From Sphingobacterium griseoflavum (GTDB lineage Bacteria; Bacteroidota; Bacteroidia; Sphingobacteriales; Sphingobacteriaceae), in the NCBI RefSeq assembly GCF_014653155.1, contig NZ_BNAF01000004.1, positions 124,001 to 188,000 of the forward strand: a stretch of DNA of 64,000 nucleotides, in the 5' to 3' direction. This document shows positions 36,538 to 45,587 of this stretch, in pieces. The first letter of the stretch is position 1; every line of letters starts with the position of its first letter. The position numbers were made by a program, and so were the translations under genes. Under the pieces are notes generated by a model that worked only from the letters and a program-made list of their open reading frames with translations, did no database searches and was not told the origin of the DNA.

Positions 36538-36915
36538 ATGCTTCTATGCTGGTATGCCTATCTTTGGCCTATGGAAGCATCAGCGATTGTACAGACAGGC
36601 ATCCACTATGGGCTGCATTTTCTAGCCCCCGCAGGGATAGCGTATATTTTCTATCGCGATCGATGGAAGGCTGTTTGGCTCATCCTGTTAGGCACGATGC
36701 TGGTGGATCTCGACCATCTGCTAGCTGATCCTATTTTCGATCCCGGACGCTGCAGCGTAGGGTTTCATCTGTTGCATTCCTATGTGGCCATCGTAGCTTA
36801 TGCGCTTGTATTTTTAGTTGCAAAGCGCGGTTCCATCTTGCACATTGTTTCCGTTGGTTTGCTGTTTCATATGCTGACCGATTTTATCGACTGCCAAATG
36901 GGAACCCTTTTATGA
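36538..36915 (+). CDS. DUF6122 family membrane protein, 125 residues
   Basis: Four hydrophobic segments. The conserved core is HYGLHFLAPAGIAYIFYRD, TMLVDLDHLLADPIFDPGRC, SVGFHLLHSYVAIVAYAL and LLFHMLTDFIDCQ. The His/Asp pattern resembles small YdjM/metal-dependent-hydrolase-like membrane proteins. The function is unknown. It may start at Met 36538 or at internal Met 36571. Confidence 0.8.
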   Translation: MLLCWYAYLWPMEASAIVQTGIHYGLHFLAPAGIAYIFYRDRWKAVWLILLGTMLVDLDHLLADPIFDPGRCSVGFHLLHSYVAIVAYALVFLVAKRGSILHIVSVGLLFHMLTDFIDCQMGTLL

Positions 36916-37071
36916 CGCAGCACACATTTATTTCGCGATACTTGGCCTATTTATCTCCTGATGAAGCTACATGTGCGAAAACGAGCAGTAATCTTCGTGG
37001 ATTTTAGCCGATAATTCGTACATTGTATTTATTAACGCGAATAACCAAAAAAATTAAACCGTGATTCCATC

Positions 37072-38226
37072 ATGAGCAATATAATGTACAATCCAATGGC
37101 TTTCATCGCACTGTTATTTTTTTTCGGTAGCTGTGAACCCGAAAAGAATGAAGTAACAACGCGCTCGGGATTGGAGAAATCCAACTTTGACAGCGTGGTA
37201 AATGGAGATTCTACCCATCTTTTTGTGCTGCGTAACGGGCAAGGCGCAGAGCTCTGCGTTACTAACTACGGCGGACGTATCGTATCCCTTTGGGTGCCTG
37301 ACAGGGCAGGAGTATTCCGAGATGTGGTGTTGGGTTTTGATCGTATTGATGAATATACCGACAAACCATCCTCTTTCGGAGCCACCATAGGCCGGGTGGC
37401 CAATCGCATCGATCACGGGCAGTTTGTGCTCGATGGCGATACGGCTCACTTGGAGATCAACAGTGGCGAACATACCATCCACGGCGGTTCTGCTGGTTGG
37501 CAGAACCAAGTATACCGGGCAACGCAACTTTCGGATAGCACTTTGCTGCTGCGCTATAGCTCGCCAGATGGTGAAGGCGGTTTTCCCGGAAAAGTGGATG
37601 CCGAGGTGCTGTATACCTTGACGCACGACAACAGTGTAGCGATCCGGTATACTTGTCAAGCCGATCGGAAAACACCCATCAACATGACCAATCACAGCTT
37701 CTTCAACCTATCGGGGAATCCGCTCAATACGGTGCGTAAGGACAGCCTTTACGTTAATGCGGATCGATTTACACCGCTACGTCCGGATTTAATCACTACA
37801 GGCGAACTTTTGCCGGTGGCCGGAACGCCCTTTGATTTGCGCATGAAAACAGCAATAGGCGATGCGCTCGACAAAAGACAGCAAGCCGCCAGCGATCAAC
37901 TGGATATTGTGGGGGGCATAGACCATAATTTTGTGCTGCAAACCAACGGTGATGTGCATACGTTGGCAGCAAGCCTCTATTCGCCCGAAACGGGTATAGG
38001 TATGGAGGTTTATACCGATCAGCCGGGACTACAGGTTTACACCGGCAATATGCTGGATGGATCGCGGATAGGAAAGGCCGGTGTGTCCTACAATAAGCAA
38101 AGTGCGATCTGTTTGGAATCCCAGTACTTTCCAGATGCGATCAATAAGCCGCATTGGCCTTCAGTAGTATGGTCGCCTGCGCGTGCCTACCACCACCTGT
38201 GCATCTATAAATTTACTGCAAGCTAA
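37072..38226 (+). CDS. galM: Exported aldose 1-epimerase (mutarotase), lipoprotein
   Basis: 384 residues. The N-terminus ends in LLFFFGSCEPEK, so the protein is a lipoprotein in the envelope. Domain motifs are CVTNYGGRIVSLWVPDRAG, ATIGRVANRIDHGQF, NSGEHTIHGGSAGWQNQVY, NMTNHSFFNLSGNP (substrate His) and CLESQYFPDAINKP (catalytic Glu). It interconverts alpha and beta anomers of sugars such as glucose or galactose. ATGs at 37072, 37084 and 37096 are possible; I keep the longest. The gene is followed by a 348-base gap before the protease locus. Confidence 0.9.
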   Translation: MSNIMYNPMAFIALLFFFGSCEPEKNEVTTRSGLEKSNFDSVVNGDSTHLFVLRNGQGAELCVTNYGGRIVSLWVPDRAGVFRDVVLGFDRIDEYTDKPSSFGATIGRVANRIDHGQFVLDGDTAHLEINSGEHTIHGGSAGWQNQVYRATQLSDSTLLLRYSSPDGEGGFPGKVDAEVLYTLTHDNSVAIRYTCQADRKTPINMTNHSFFNLSGNPLNTVRKDSLYVNADRFTPLRPDLITTGELLPVAGTPFDLRMKTAIGDALDKRQQAASDQLDIVGGIDHNFVLQTNGDVHTLAASLYSPETGIGMEVYTDQPGLQVYTGNMLDGSRIGKAGVSYNKQSAICLESQYFPDAINKPHWPSVVWSPARAYHHLCIYKFTAS

Positions 38227-38574
38227 AGCCATTCGGCCGCCCTCTAGGCTGGGTGGGATCGCCAACCATGGTTATGCTGCTCGCTGCGCGGCATAAGTCC
38301 CCAAACTGCAACAACATATGTTGTTATGCGCGCTATGCGCATCGCTGTCTATGTTTTTTAACTAAAAAAATGACATGTGTTAATTAGCGCAATCGATTGA
38401 TTGACTTTCTGTGTAAAATATATTTGCAAAAGTAGTTTATATTTACTTCGTCGGTGACGTATGGGTTAATCTTAACCAGCTTATACTGTTCGATCCTAGC
38501 GGATTTGACGCTTCGGGAATGCGATCAAGCTGTTGGAAAGATGATCAATTTATAAATTTAAAGGATATAAACTT
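38227..38574. other. Intergenic region with a palindrome and a promoter
   Basis: No gene is seen. A perfect 16-bp palindrome, AACAACATATGTTGTT, lies at 38310-38325, with repeated ATGCGC just after it. A -7 box TATATTTG lies at 38419-38426 with TTGAC about 14 bases upstream. It should drive the metalloprotease gene with a long 5' leader of about 140 bases. The palindrome could be a regulator site or an end-of-transcript hairpin for galM. Confidence 0.45.
38419..38426 (+). promoter_or_regulatory. -7 promoter box for the metalloprotease gene
   Basis: TATATTTG matches TAnnTTTG and lies 148 bases before the ATG at 38575, leaving an unusually long leader. Confidence 0.45.
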
Positions 38575-40131
38575 ATGAAAAGCAACTATTTCATGGTGCT
38601 GCTCAGCCTATTAACGATCTCCTTAAGCTACAGCTGTCAGCGGGAGATACAGCAGATCGAACTTCATGCCGTGGAAACCGGCTCGTTGGTGTCCGGACTT
38701 AATAATGTCAACGTTGTTTATTTTATTCCATCCGATTTGGACACAGTGCCCGGCTATAAGGAACGAATAAACGGCGTGATGGTGTATACCCAAAATTTCA
38801 TGGCCAAATGGATGGGGCATTGGGGCTATACAAACAAGTATATCGGACTCCCGGTCGATCTGCAGGGGAAGGTCAAGTTGGATGTCATTCGTGGCACACA
38901 ACCGAAGTCCAGCTATCCGTATGAGGGCGGGGCGGGCGCCGTTATGGATGAAGTCAACGCGTATTATACATCTCATCCTAACGAAAAAAGCAGTGATCAC
39001 ATATTGGTCATTATGCCTGCTTACTCATTCGGCTCGAATGGTGATCCCAGTGGTGGACCTTTTTACGGAATTGGCCGCTGGTGTTTCGCATTGGACTATC
39101 CGGGACTGGATACGTTAAATTTCGGTTTGGCGAACGATAATTTTGCAACCAAATGGATCGGCGGTCTCGCGCATGAATTGGGTCATGGCATCAACCTTCC
39201 ACACAACGGAGGCGCGCAATCCGAGAATCTCCAATTCGGTACCACCCTTATGGGCTACGGCAATGGAACCTATGGAAAATCACCCACCTATCTATCTCCT
39301 GCGGATGCCGCTATCCTCGCTAATGCGCAACCATTTAGCCAATCCGTGCGCACGGATTGGTACACCTCACCGGGCTTTCAGTCCAATAAGCTGTATGCGA
39401 AATATGAAAACGGCGATATAGTGGTATCTGGGAAATTTACCTCCCAAAAACTGGTAAAGAATATAGCCTACTACCACCGAAACAAAGGGAATGATAATGG
39501 AGGATACAAATCAGTCACGTTTGCCAGCAAGCCGATCGGGGTCGACAGTTTCTATATGCGTATGCCAGTTGATGATTTTCGGGATAAAGGAAATACCAAT
39601 TATGAATTCACCATACGGTTCGTACACGAGAATGGTAGTATCAGCAACATTGTGAATGACTACTCCTTCGCAAACGGCGTTCCCGTGATCAATTTTGGCG
39701 ATCGCCCAGCCTATAGTAAAGCCAATTGGAGCATAAGCTCTTTTAGCTCGCAGGAGACGGCTGCCGAAAATGGTTTGGCCAGCAATATTATTGATAATGC
39801 AGCCAATACTTTTTGGCATTCCCGTTGGTCGAGCAACGCCAGCAGTTATCCGCACGAGATTGTGGTCAATATGGGTGCGAGCCTGGAAGTAAACCGCTTC
39901 ACTTTTAGGCAACGAAATTCTAGGCAGATAAAAGACCTTGAAATATGGATAAGTGCCAACGGTACAACATGGACTAGCTTAGGCAACTTTGCATTGGCCA
40001 GTAGTACCTCTCCGCAGGACATCATCTTGCCTGCAGTTCGTACTTTCCGCTTTTTTAAATTGCAGATGAAATCTGCACATGACGGGCAGCAATTTGGTGC
40101 ATTGGCAGAAGTGGATACCTACAAGGATTAA
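38575..40131 (+). CDS. Secreted metzincin-type metalloprotease with C-terminal F5/8 type C (discoidin) domain
   Basis: 518 residues. A lipoprotein-like signal (LLTISLSYSCQRE) is followed by a catalytic domain (about 40-260). The zinc motif HELGHGINLPH fits HExxHxxxxxH, and a Met-turn-like TTLMGYGNGTYG follows. The middle part (about 260-380) is beta-rich. The C-terminal 130 residues (NWSISSFSSQETAAENG, FWHSRWSSNASSYPHEIV, LEVNRFTFRQRNSRQIKDLE) form an F5/8 type C domain, usually a glycan- or membrane-binding module. The gene is 89 bases upstream of the sigma factor gene and probably belongs to that locus. Confidence 0.82.
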   Translation: MKSNYFMVLLSLLTISLSYSCQREIQQIELHAVETGSLVSGLNNVNVVYFIPSDLDTVPGYKERINGVMVYTQNFMAKWMGHWGYTNKYIGLPVDLQGKVKLDVIRGTQPKSSYPYEGGAGAVMDEVNAYYTSHPNEKSSDHILVIMPAYSFGSNGDPSGGPFYGIGRWCFALDYPGLDTLNFGLANDNFATKWIGGLAHELGHGINLPHNGGAQSENLQFGTTLMGYGNGTYGKSPTYLSPADAAILANAQPFSQSVRTDWYTSPGFQSNKLYAKYENGDIVVSGKFTSQKLVKNIAYYHRNKGNDNGGYKSVTFASKPIGVDSFYMRMPVDDFRDKGNTNYEFTIRFVHENGSISNIVNDYSFANGVPVINFGDRPAYSKANWSISSFSSQETAAENGLASNIIDNAANTFWHSRWSSNASSYPHEIVVNMGASLEVNRFTFRQRNSRQIKDLEIWISANGTTWTSLGNFALASSTSPQDIILPAVRTFRFFKLQMKSAHDGQQFGALAEVDTYKD

Positions 40132-40220
40132 TCTGTACATACCAAAGGTAATTTTTAGTGCAGGGTCGTTTCTCCGCATTTTGAAACGACCGTATGCTTA
40201 TATTTTGATTAAGTCTTACG

Positions 40221-40796
40221 ATGGAACAACTCTCGGATAGTGTTTTGGCGACCTATTTATCCCAAGGGTCAGACGAGGCGTTTACGGAAATCTATAACAG
40301 ATACTGGTCGGTTATGGTTCTTGCTGCAAGAAACCGAACAAACGATGATTATCTAGCGGAAGAGATGGTACAAAATATCTTTTTAAATTTATGGCGCAAC
40401 CGTCAGCGCATAACCGTCAAAGAATCTTTTCGTCCGTATTTTTCTGTAGCCGTAAAATATGAGGTGCTCAATCACTTCTCGCGTCGTAAAACGCGACTCA
40501 GCTATTTGGATTGGCTGGGAAGGCAGCCCGTGACTACCGCTTCATTGGACGATATGCTGGATTATAAGTTGTTGCAGGAACAGATCGAAAAGACGGTTTG
40601 CCTGTTGCCCGAGAAATGCCAGCTTGTTTTTCGCTTGCGCGTGGAAAAGGGCTTTACGCAAAAAGAGATTGCGCAAGAGTTGGACATGGCAGAAAAAACG
40701 GTCGAGGCACATTTAACAAAAGCCCGGAAATTGGTGCGCCAAGTACGGGCTACCTCCAGATCCCTGACGCTGATGCTCTTTTTGCTGGATCTCTAA
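40221..40796 (+). CDS. ECF sigma factor, FecI-like
   Basis: 191 residues. Region 2 is RYWSVMVLAARNR through YLAEEMVQNIFLNLWRNR, and region 4 is LPEKCQLVFRLRVEKGFTQ then EIAQELDMAEKTVEAHLTKA. It directs RNA polymerase to the SusC/SusD genes and is held by the FecR anti-sigma encoded next. The order sigma, FecR, SusC, SusD is standard for Bacteroidota surface-signalling nutrient loci. Confidence 0.93.
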   Translation: MEQLSDSVLATYLSQGSDEAFTEIYNRYWSVMVLAARNRTNDDYLAEEMVQNIFLNLWRNRQRITVKESFRPYFSVAVKYEVLNHFSRRKTRLSYLDWLGRQPVTTASLDDMLDYKLLQEQIEKTVCLLPEKCQLVFRLRVEKGFTQKEIAQELDMAEKTVEAHLTKARKLVRQVRATSRSLTLMLFLLDL

Positions 40797-40868
40797 AAAA
40801 AGTAACAAAAAGACTAAGGGATATCTTGGGCAAAGCAGGTACTATATCTAAAGCGAACTATATAGACT

Positions 40869-41987
40869 ATGCCCAAAGAAATAGCATCAGAAAGACTGAA
40901 GTACCTTTCCAGACGATGGATAGATCAGACCATCAGCCCGGAAGAACGTGCCGAGCTTCATGCTTGGTACCACGATAACTTTAACGATAGCTTGGTGGAA
41001 GATATGGATGCCCGCGTGCTTGCGGCTTGGCAGGAGCGTGCCTTCGTCAAGCTCCAAAATAGCAAGCGCCGCAGGCAAGTTTTTCCATCTTGGGGTCTTA
41101 AAAGTACGGCGGCTGCTGCTGTCGTGTTGCTCGGTTTTGGGCTTTGGTGGTTTGCTATACGGCGTTCGCTCCCTGATGTTGTCATCCATCCCGGACGCCC
41201 ATATGCCATCCTATATGATGAACGTGGCAAGGAGGTTGCTATCGATTCTATCGCTTCCGAGCAGCTGGTTGCCATAGGTGGTGCCCAATGGAAAAAGTCT
41301 GCTGACGGATCATTGTTGTATGTGTCGAAAAATGATGTGGGCGAAAACGCTGCTACCAATATCCGCACACCCAAAGGTGGCGAGATAAAGGTGCAGTTGC
41401 CGGACGGCACGCTGGCGTTCCTCAATGCCGACTCTAGGTTACAGCTGTCGCGGTCTTTCGGCGCTGGCAAAAGAGAGGTGCAGCTTATTGGTGAAGCCTA
41501 TTTCGAGGTGCAGCATGATGCTAGCCGCCCATTTCTGGTGCACACGACATCCTCGACCGTTCGCGTCTTGGGTACGCATTTTAACGTAAGGGCTTATCCC
41601 GCACAGCCTGCGGTAGAGACGACACTTGCTTCGGGATCAGTAGCCTTGAAACGCAAGGACAACGGACTGATCACCATGCTTCGTCCCGGAGAGCAAGGCT
41701 CCGTCACTGATGCCGAAACGAGGGTACAATCGGTTGATTTAAAGCAAGTGCTGGCCTGGAAAAACGGCGACTTTGTCTTCGAGCAGGAGACGTTGAACGA
41801 TGTCATGCAGGAACTCGCGCGCTGGTATGATATCAGCTATGATTTCGAAGATCATGCGCTGATGGACCAGCGTCTATGGGGGATTTTGGATAGACAGGCT
41901 AGCTTCGAAGACATGTTGGAGATGCTCAACGCCAGTAAGGTTGCCCGTTTTGAACAACAAGGAAGGAGGGTACACGTGAAATATTAA
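40869..41987 (+). CDS. FecR-family anti-sigma factor
   Basis: 372 residues. The cytoplasmic N-terminal part has LSRRWIDQTISPEERAELHA. One membrane helix follows (about residues 76-95, STAAAAVVLLGFGLWWFAI). The periplasmic FecR domain is seen in IRTPKGGEIKVQLPDGTLAF, LNADSRLQLSRSF and EAYFEVQHDASRPFLVHTTS. The C-terminal DUF4974 region has DFVFEQETLNDVMQELARWY. It passes the signal from SusC to the sigma factor. The gap after the sigma gene is 72 bases. Confidence 0.93.
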   Translation: MPKEIASERLKYLSRRWIDQTISPEERAELHAWYHDNFNDSLVEDMDARVLAAWQERAFVKLQNSKRRRQVFPSWGLKSTAAAAVVLLGFGLWWFAIRRSLPDVVIHPGRPYAILYDERGKEVAIDSIASEQLVAIGGAQWKKSADGSLLYVSKNDVGENAATNIRTPKGGEIKVQLPDGTLAFLNADSRLQLSRSFGAGKREVQLIGEAYFEVQHDASRPFLVHTTSSTVRVLGTHFNVRAYPAQPAVETTLASGSVALKRKDNGLITMLRPGEQGSVTDAETRVQSVDLKQVLAWKNGDFVFEQETLNDVMQELARWYDISYDFEDHALMDQRLWGILDRQASFEDMLEMLNASKVARFEQQGRRVHVKY

Positions 41988-42102
41988 GGGAAATGTGTAC
42001 ATCGAGCCCAAAAGACTGCTCCCCACATAATTACACCGTATCAAATTAAGCTGTATCAACAGCTTCACGCTAACTAAATTTTAACAAACTTATTTCTACA
42101 TC

Positions 42103-45100
42103 ATGATGAAAGAAAAGAATCACCGGCGATGCTTTTCGAAAGCACGCTCGTACCCAATTTTTCAATCTAACAGACTGTTTCTGATGCTCCTCCTACTGAT
42201 TTTTTCCGGCTTGAAACAATGTTTTGCCTATAGCCAGTCGGTGACGGTGCAACACGAAAACATATCGCTGACCGCGTTTATGCACTTGGTGAAACAGCAG
42301 ACAGACTATAACGTGATCGCAGCAAAGGATACCAAACTTGCGGGAAAAACATTGCATAACGTCTACTTCGACAATAAACCCTTGGTCGAGGTATTGGATA
42401 AGGTACTGCCTCCCGTGGGGTTAGGCTATCGTTTGGAAGGCAAATTGATCGTTCTATCTGCGGTGGCACCGCCCCCAGCTTCCGGAAAACCGGGAAGGGA
42501 AACGCTTGCTGCGCGATTGGTACAGGAGAAAATAACCGTAAGCGGTACGGTGCGCGACTCGTTGGGTAGCCCATTGACCGGGGTTTCCGTGATGGTGAAA
42601 AATCGCCGATCGGTAGCTACCTCGTCGGATGCGGAGGGCAGGTATGTGCTTGAGATCAATAAGGGCGAAACGCTCCTGTTCACGTACATGGGCTACCGAT
42701 CAGAAGAAGTTGCCAATGTCGATCGTACGCATGTCGATATGCGCATGCTGGTCGATCCGCAAGGCTTGGACGAGGTCGTCATTGTGGCCTATGGAACCCA
42801 AAAGAAGGCAAATTTAACCGGCGCTGTTGCTTCTATTGATGCCAAGCAGTTGGTTAATAGGCCCGTCACATCGACCCAAAATGCATTGCAGGGACTTAAC
42901 GCCGGCGTGACGGTTTTGCAAAGACCGGGCGATGTAAATCGCACAAGTGGTGGAACGGCGGGTAATACAGGAGGCATAACCATCAGAGGACGAAGTAACT
43001 TAGGGTCACCCTCGCCCATGTATATTATTGACGGAATTCCGGCTACGGCGCAAGAATTTGCATCCATCAATCCAAATGACATCGAAAACATGTCGGTATT
43101 GAAAGACGCTTCCTCGGCGGCGATGTATGGCTCACGGGCGGCCAACGGTATCATAACAGTCACGACAAAGCGGGGGAAAGGGGATCGGGTGGTGTTGAGC
43201 TTTAACGGTAACTATGGCTTGCAGTCAGCAACTAGGCTGCCGAACTGGACGAACGCTGTGGACTATGCGACGCTTTACAACGAAGCCATGGCAAATGCCG
43301 GCAGAGATCCCTTGTTTAGTGCAGAGCAGATCCAACATTTTCGCGATGGCAGGAATCCCGATCTTTATCCCAACGTCGATTGGTACAAAGAGGTATTGCG
43401 GGAAACCGCTCCCCAAAGCGACTTGAACCTAAACCTCATTGCGCCAGGCAACACAACGGATTACTATTTGGGGCTCTCCCATCTCCATCAGTCTTCGTTG
43501 ATCCCAAACAAAGACCAAGGACGTATTGTCGCAAAACTAAATACCACGACGCGTGCGATTAAAGATCTTTTGACGATCGGAACCAACTTTTCTTTTATAA
43601 AACAGGATTTTGACCGCGATGGCGCCGATCTGTCTTGGACAGAGCTCAACCGATCGCTCCCCACGCAGGTACTGCGCCAGTCCAATGGTAATTGGGGCTC
43701 GGTCAATGCTGGTGTCGTCAACGGCGATATCGCCAATCGTAACCAATTGCGCCGACTAGAGGAGGGAGGCAGCGGATGGAACCGGGATAATTACCTGCAG
43801 ACTGCTGCCAACGCTACCTTGACCCCTGTAAAGGGTTTGTCCATCAACGGTTTGGTGTCGCTAAAGTATACCAATATGAATGAATGGTCTTTTAATGCGC
43901 AGATGGATCCGATCCTAAATTTTTTTACGGGAGCTCCAGCAACTAATATTACGCCGAATGACATGCGGGAATATTGGCGAAAACGCCAAGAGCTGCTGCT
44001 ACAGGGAACGGCAGATTATGAACGCACCTTTGGACGTCATTTTGCCAAAGCGACTATCGGCGTAACGCAAGAGAGCAACATTTACCGACAGGCCTTCCTC
44101 GGAAGGCGAAATTTTCCCAACAATGACATGACGACCATCGGTAGCGGTTCCACCAATCCTTCTGATATATTGTCGGATAGCGATGGCATGGCAAACCGTA
44201 CCGTGCAGGAAGAATGGGCCATGCGGTCCTATTTCGGACGCGTAAATTACGCTTATGCAGATAAATACTTGTTTGAAGGTGCCTTGCGGGTAGACTATTC
44301 TTCCCGTTTTCGCCCGGATTTACGAAAGGCGATATTCCCTGCTTTATCGGCCGGCTGGCGCATCTCGGAGGAGAATTTTCTACAGGACATTTCTTGGATG
44401 GATAACCTGAAGCTGCGCGCGTCGTGGGGGATCTTAGGCAACCAGGATGTAGTCACGATTGGTAACTACTTTTCATTGCTGAATACCGGTTATGCCTACA
44501 GCTTCGGTGGAAATGCGCTTGATGGCGCTTGGCAAAACCAAGGTACCAATCCGCTTGCTACTTGGGAGGAAGTGACGATGAGCAACATTGGTTTGGATGT
44601 TACCTTATTCAACGGGAAATTAGATATTGTGGCCGAATACTACGTGAAATCTACCGATGGCATACTCATGCGGCCTCCGATATTGGCCACGTACGGATTG
44701 GGCAGACCCCCGAACTACACTGAAGTACCCTTTCTTAACGCAGCGAAAACACGCAATAGGGGTGTGGAATTGACCATCAACCACCGCGGTGCGATTGGTC
44801 CCGACTTTCGGTACAGCATCGGAGGTAACTTGTCGAAGATAAACAATGAGATCTTAAGCCTCGGAGGGCAAAGGGAACGCTTTAATTCCTACTTTATCGA
44901 GCGGGTGGGCGAGTCCGTAGGCTCCATTTATGGGCTTCGCGCAGACGGACTTTTTCGTGACCAAACCGAAGTTGATAACCATGCTAGGCAGAACGCAAAT
45001 ACACGTCCCGGCGATATCAAGTTCCGAGATATCAATGGTGATGGGATTATCAACGCGCTAGACCGGGAAATTATTGGTAACGACGTGCCTTGGTTCAATT

Positions 45101-45576
45101 ACGGTTTCAACCTATCGGCAGCTTATAAAGGATTCGAATTGGATGTGCTGACGTATGGCGTACCGAATGTGCAAACATATATCACAAACGAGGCTTCGCA
45201 ACCATTTTTCAATGGTGCGGGTGCAAAAGAGGAATTCATGAACCGCTGGACTTCGGAGAATCCAGATCCAAATGCCAATTTCCCTAGGATGCTGATTTCT
45301 CAAGATGCTACCCATAATTACCAAGAATTTAATTCTTTTTGGGTATTCAGCGGTTCCTATTTCCGCATCCGTGCCCTCACATTGGGCTATTCGTTTAACA
45401 AAGAAACGATCCAGCGCATGCGGATGAGCAGTTTGCGTGTGTTCACCTCGGCAAACAACCCTTTTACATTTATGGCGGACAAAAGACTGGCCGATTATGA
45501 TCCGGAAATGACATCCGGAAGAGGTGGCTATCCCGGTATAAAAACATGGTCTATTGGTATAAATGCAAGTTTTTAA
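42103..45576 (+). CDS. SusC/RagA-family TonB-linked outer membrane protein with STN domain
   Basis: 1157 residues. A signal anchor precedes an STN domain (about 45-125: HENISLTAFMHLVKQQTDYN), which contacts FecR. A carboxypeptidase-regulatory-like domain follows (about 145-225: ITVSGTVRDSLGSPLTGVSV). The TonB-box region LDEVVIVAYGTQKKANLTGA leads into the plug (MYIIDGIPA, NIESMSVLKD-like NIENMSVLKD, SAAMYGSRAANGIITVTTK) and the beta barrel, ending SIGINASF. It imports an oligomer held by SusD. ATG 42103 or 42106 both work. It heads a pair with susD, only 11 bases before it. Confidence 0.94.
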   Translation: MMKEKNHRRCFSKARSYPIFQSNRLFLMLLLLIFSGLKQCFAYSQSVTVQHENISLTAFMHLVKQQTDYNVIAAKDTKLAGKTLHNVYFDNKPLVEVLDKVLPPVGLGYRLEGKLIVLSAVAPPPASGKPGRETLAARLVQEKITVSGTVRDSLGSPLTGVSVMVKNRRSVATSSDAEGRYVLEINKGETLLFTYMGYRSEEVANVDRTHVDMRMLVDPQGLDEVVIVAYGTQKKANLTGAVASIDAKQLVNRPVTSTQNALQGLNAGVTVLQRPGDVNRTSGGTAGNTGGITIRGRSNLGSPSPMYIIDGIPATAQEFASINPNDIENMSVLKDASSAAMYGSRAANGIITVTTKRGKGDRVVLSFNGNYGLQSATRLPNWTNAVDYATLYNEAMANAGRDPLFSAEQIQHFRDGRNPDLYPNVDWYKEVLRETAPQSDLNLNLIAPGNTTDYYLGLSHLHQSSLIPNKDQGRIVAKLNTTTRAIKDLLTIGTNFSFIKQDFDRDGADLSWTELNRSLPTQVLRQSNGNWGSVNAGVVNGDIANRNQLRRLEEGGSGWNRDNYLQTAANATLTPVKGLSINGLVSLKYTNMNEWSFNAQMDPILNFFTGAPATNITPNDMREYWRKRQELLLQGTADYERTFGRHFAKATIGVTQESNIYRQAFLGRRNFPNNDMTTIGSGSTNPSDILSDSDGMANRTVQEEWAMRSYFGRVNYAYADKYLFEGALRVDYSSRFRPDLRKAIFPALSAGWRISEENFLQDISWMDNLKLRASWGILGNQDVVTIGNYFSLLNTGYAYSFGGNALDGAWQNQGTNPLATWEEVTMSNIGLDVTLFNGKLDIVAEYYVKSTDGILMRPPILATYGLGRPPNYTEVPFLNAAKTRNRGVELTINHRGAIGPDFRYSIGGNLSKINNEILSLGGQRERFNSYFIERVGESVGSIYGLRADGLFRDQTEVDNHARQNANTRPGDIKFRDINGDGIINALDREIIGNDVPWFNYGFNLSAAYKGFELDVLTYGVPNVQTYITNEASQPFFNGAGAKEEFMNRWTSENPDPNANFPRMLISQDATHNYQEFNSFWVFSGSYFRIRALTLGYSFNKETIQRMRMSSLRVFTSANNPFTFMADKRLADYDPEMTSGRGGYPGIKTWSIGINASF

Positions 45577-45587
45577 TTGATAACGTT

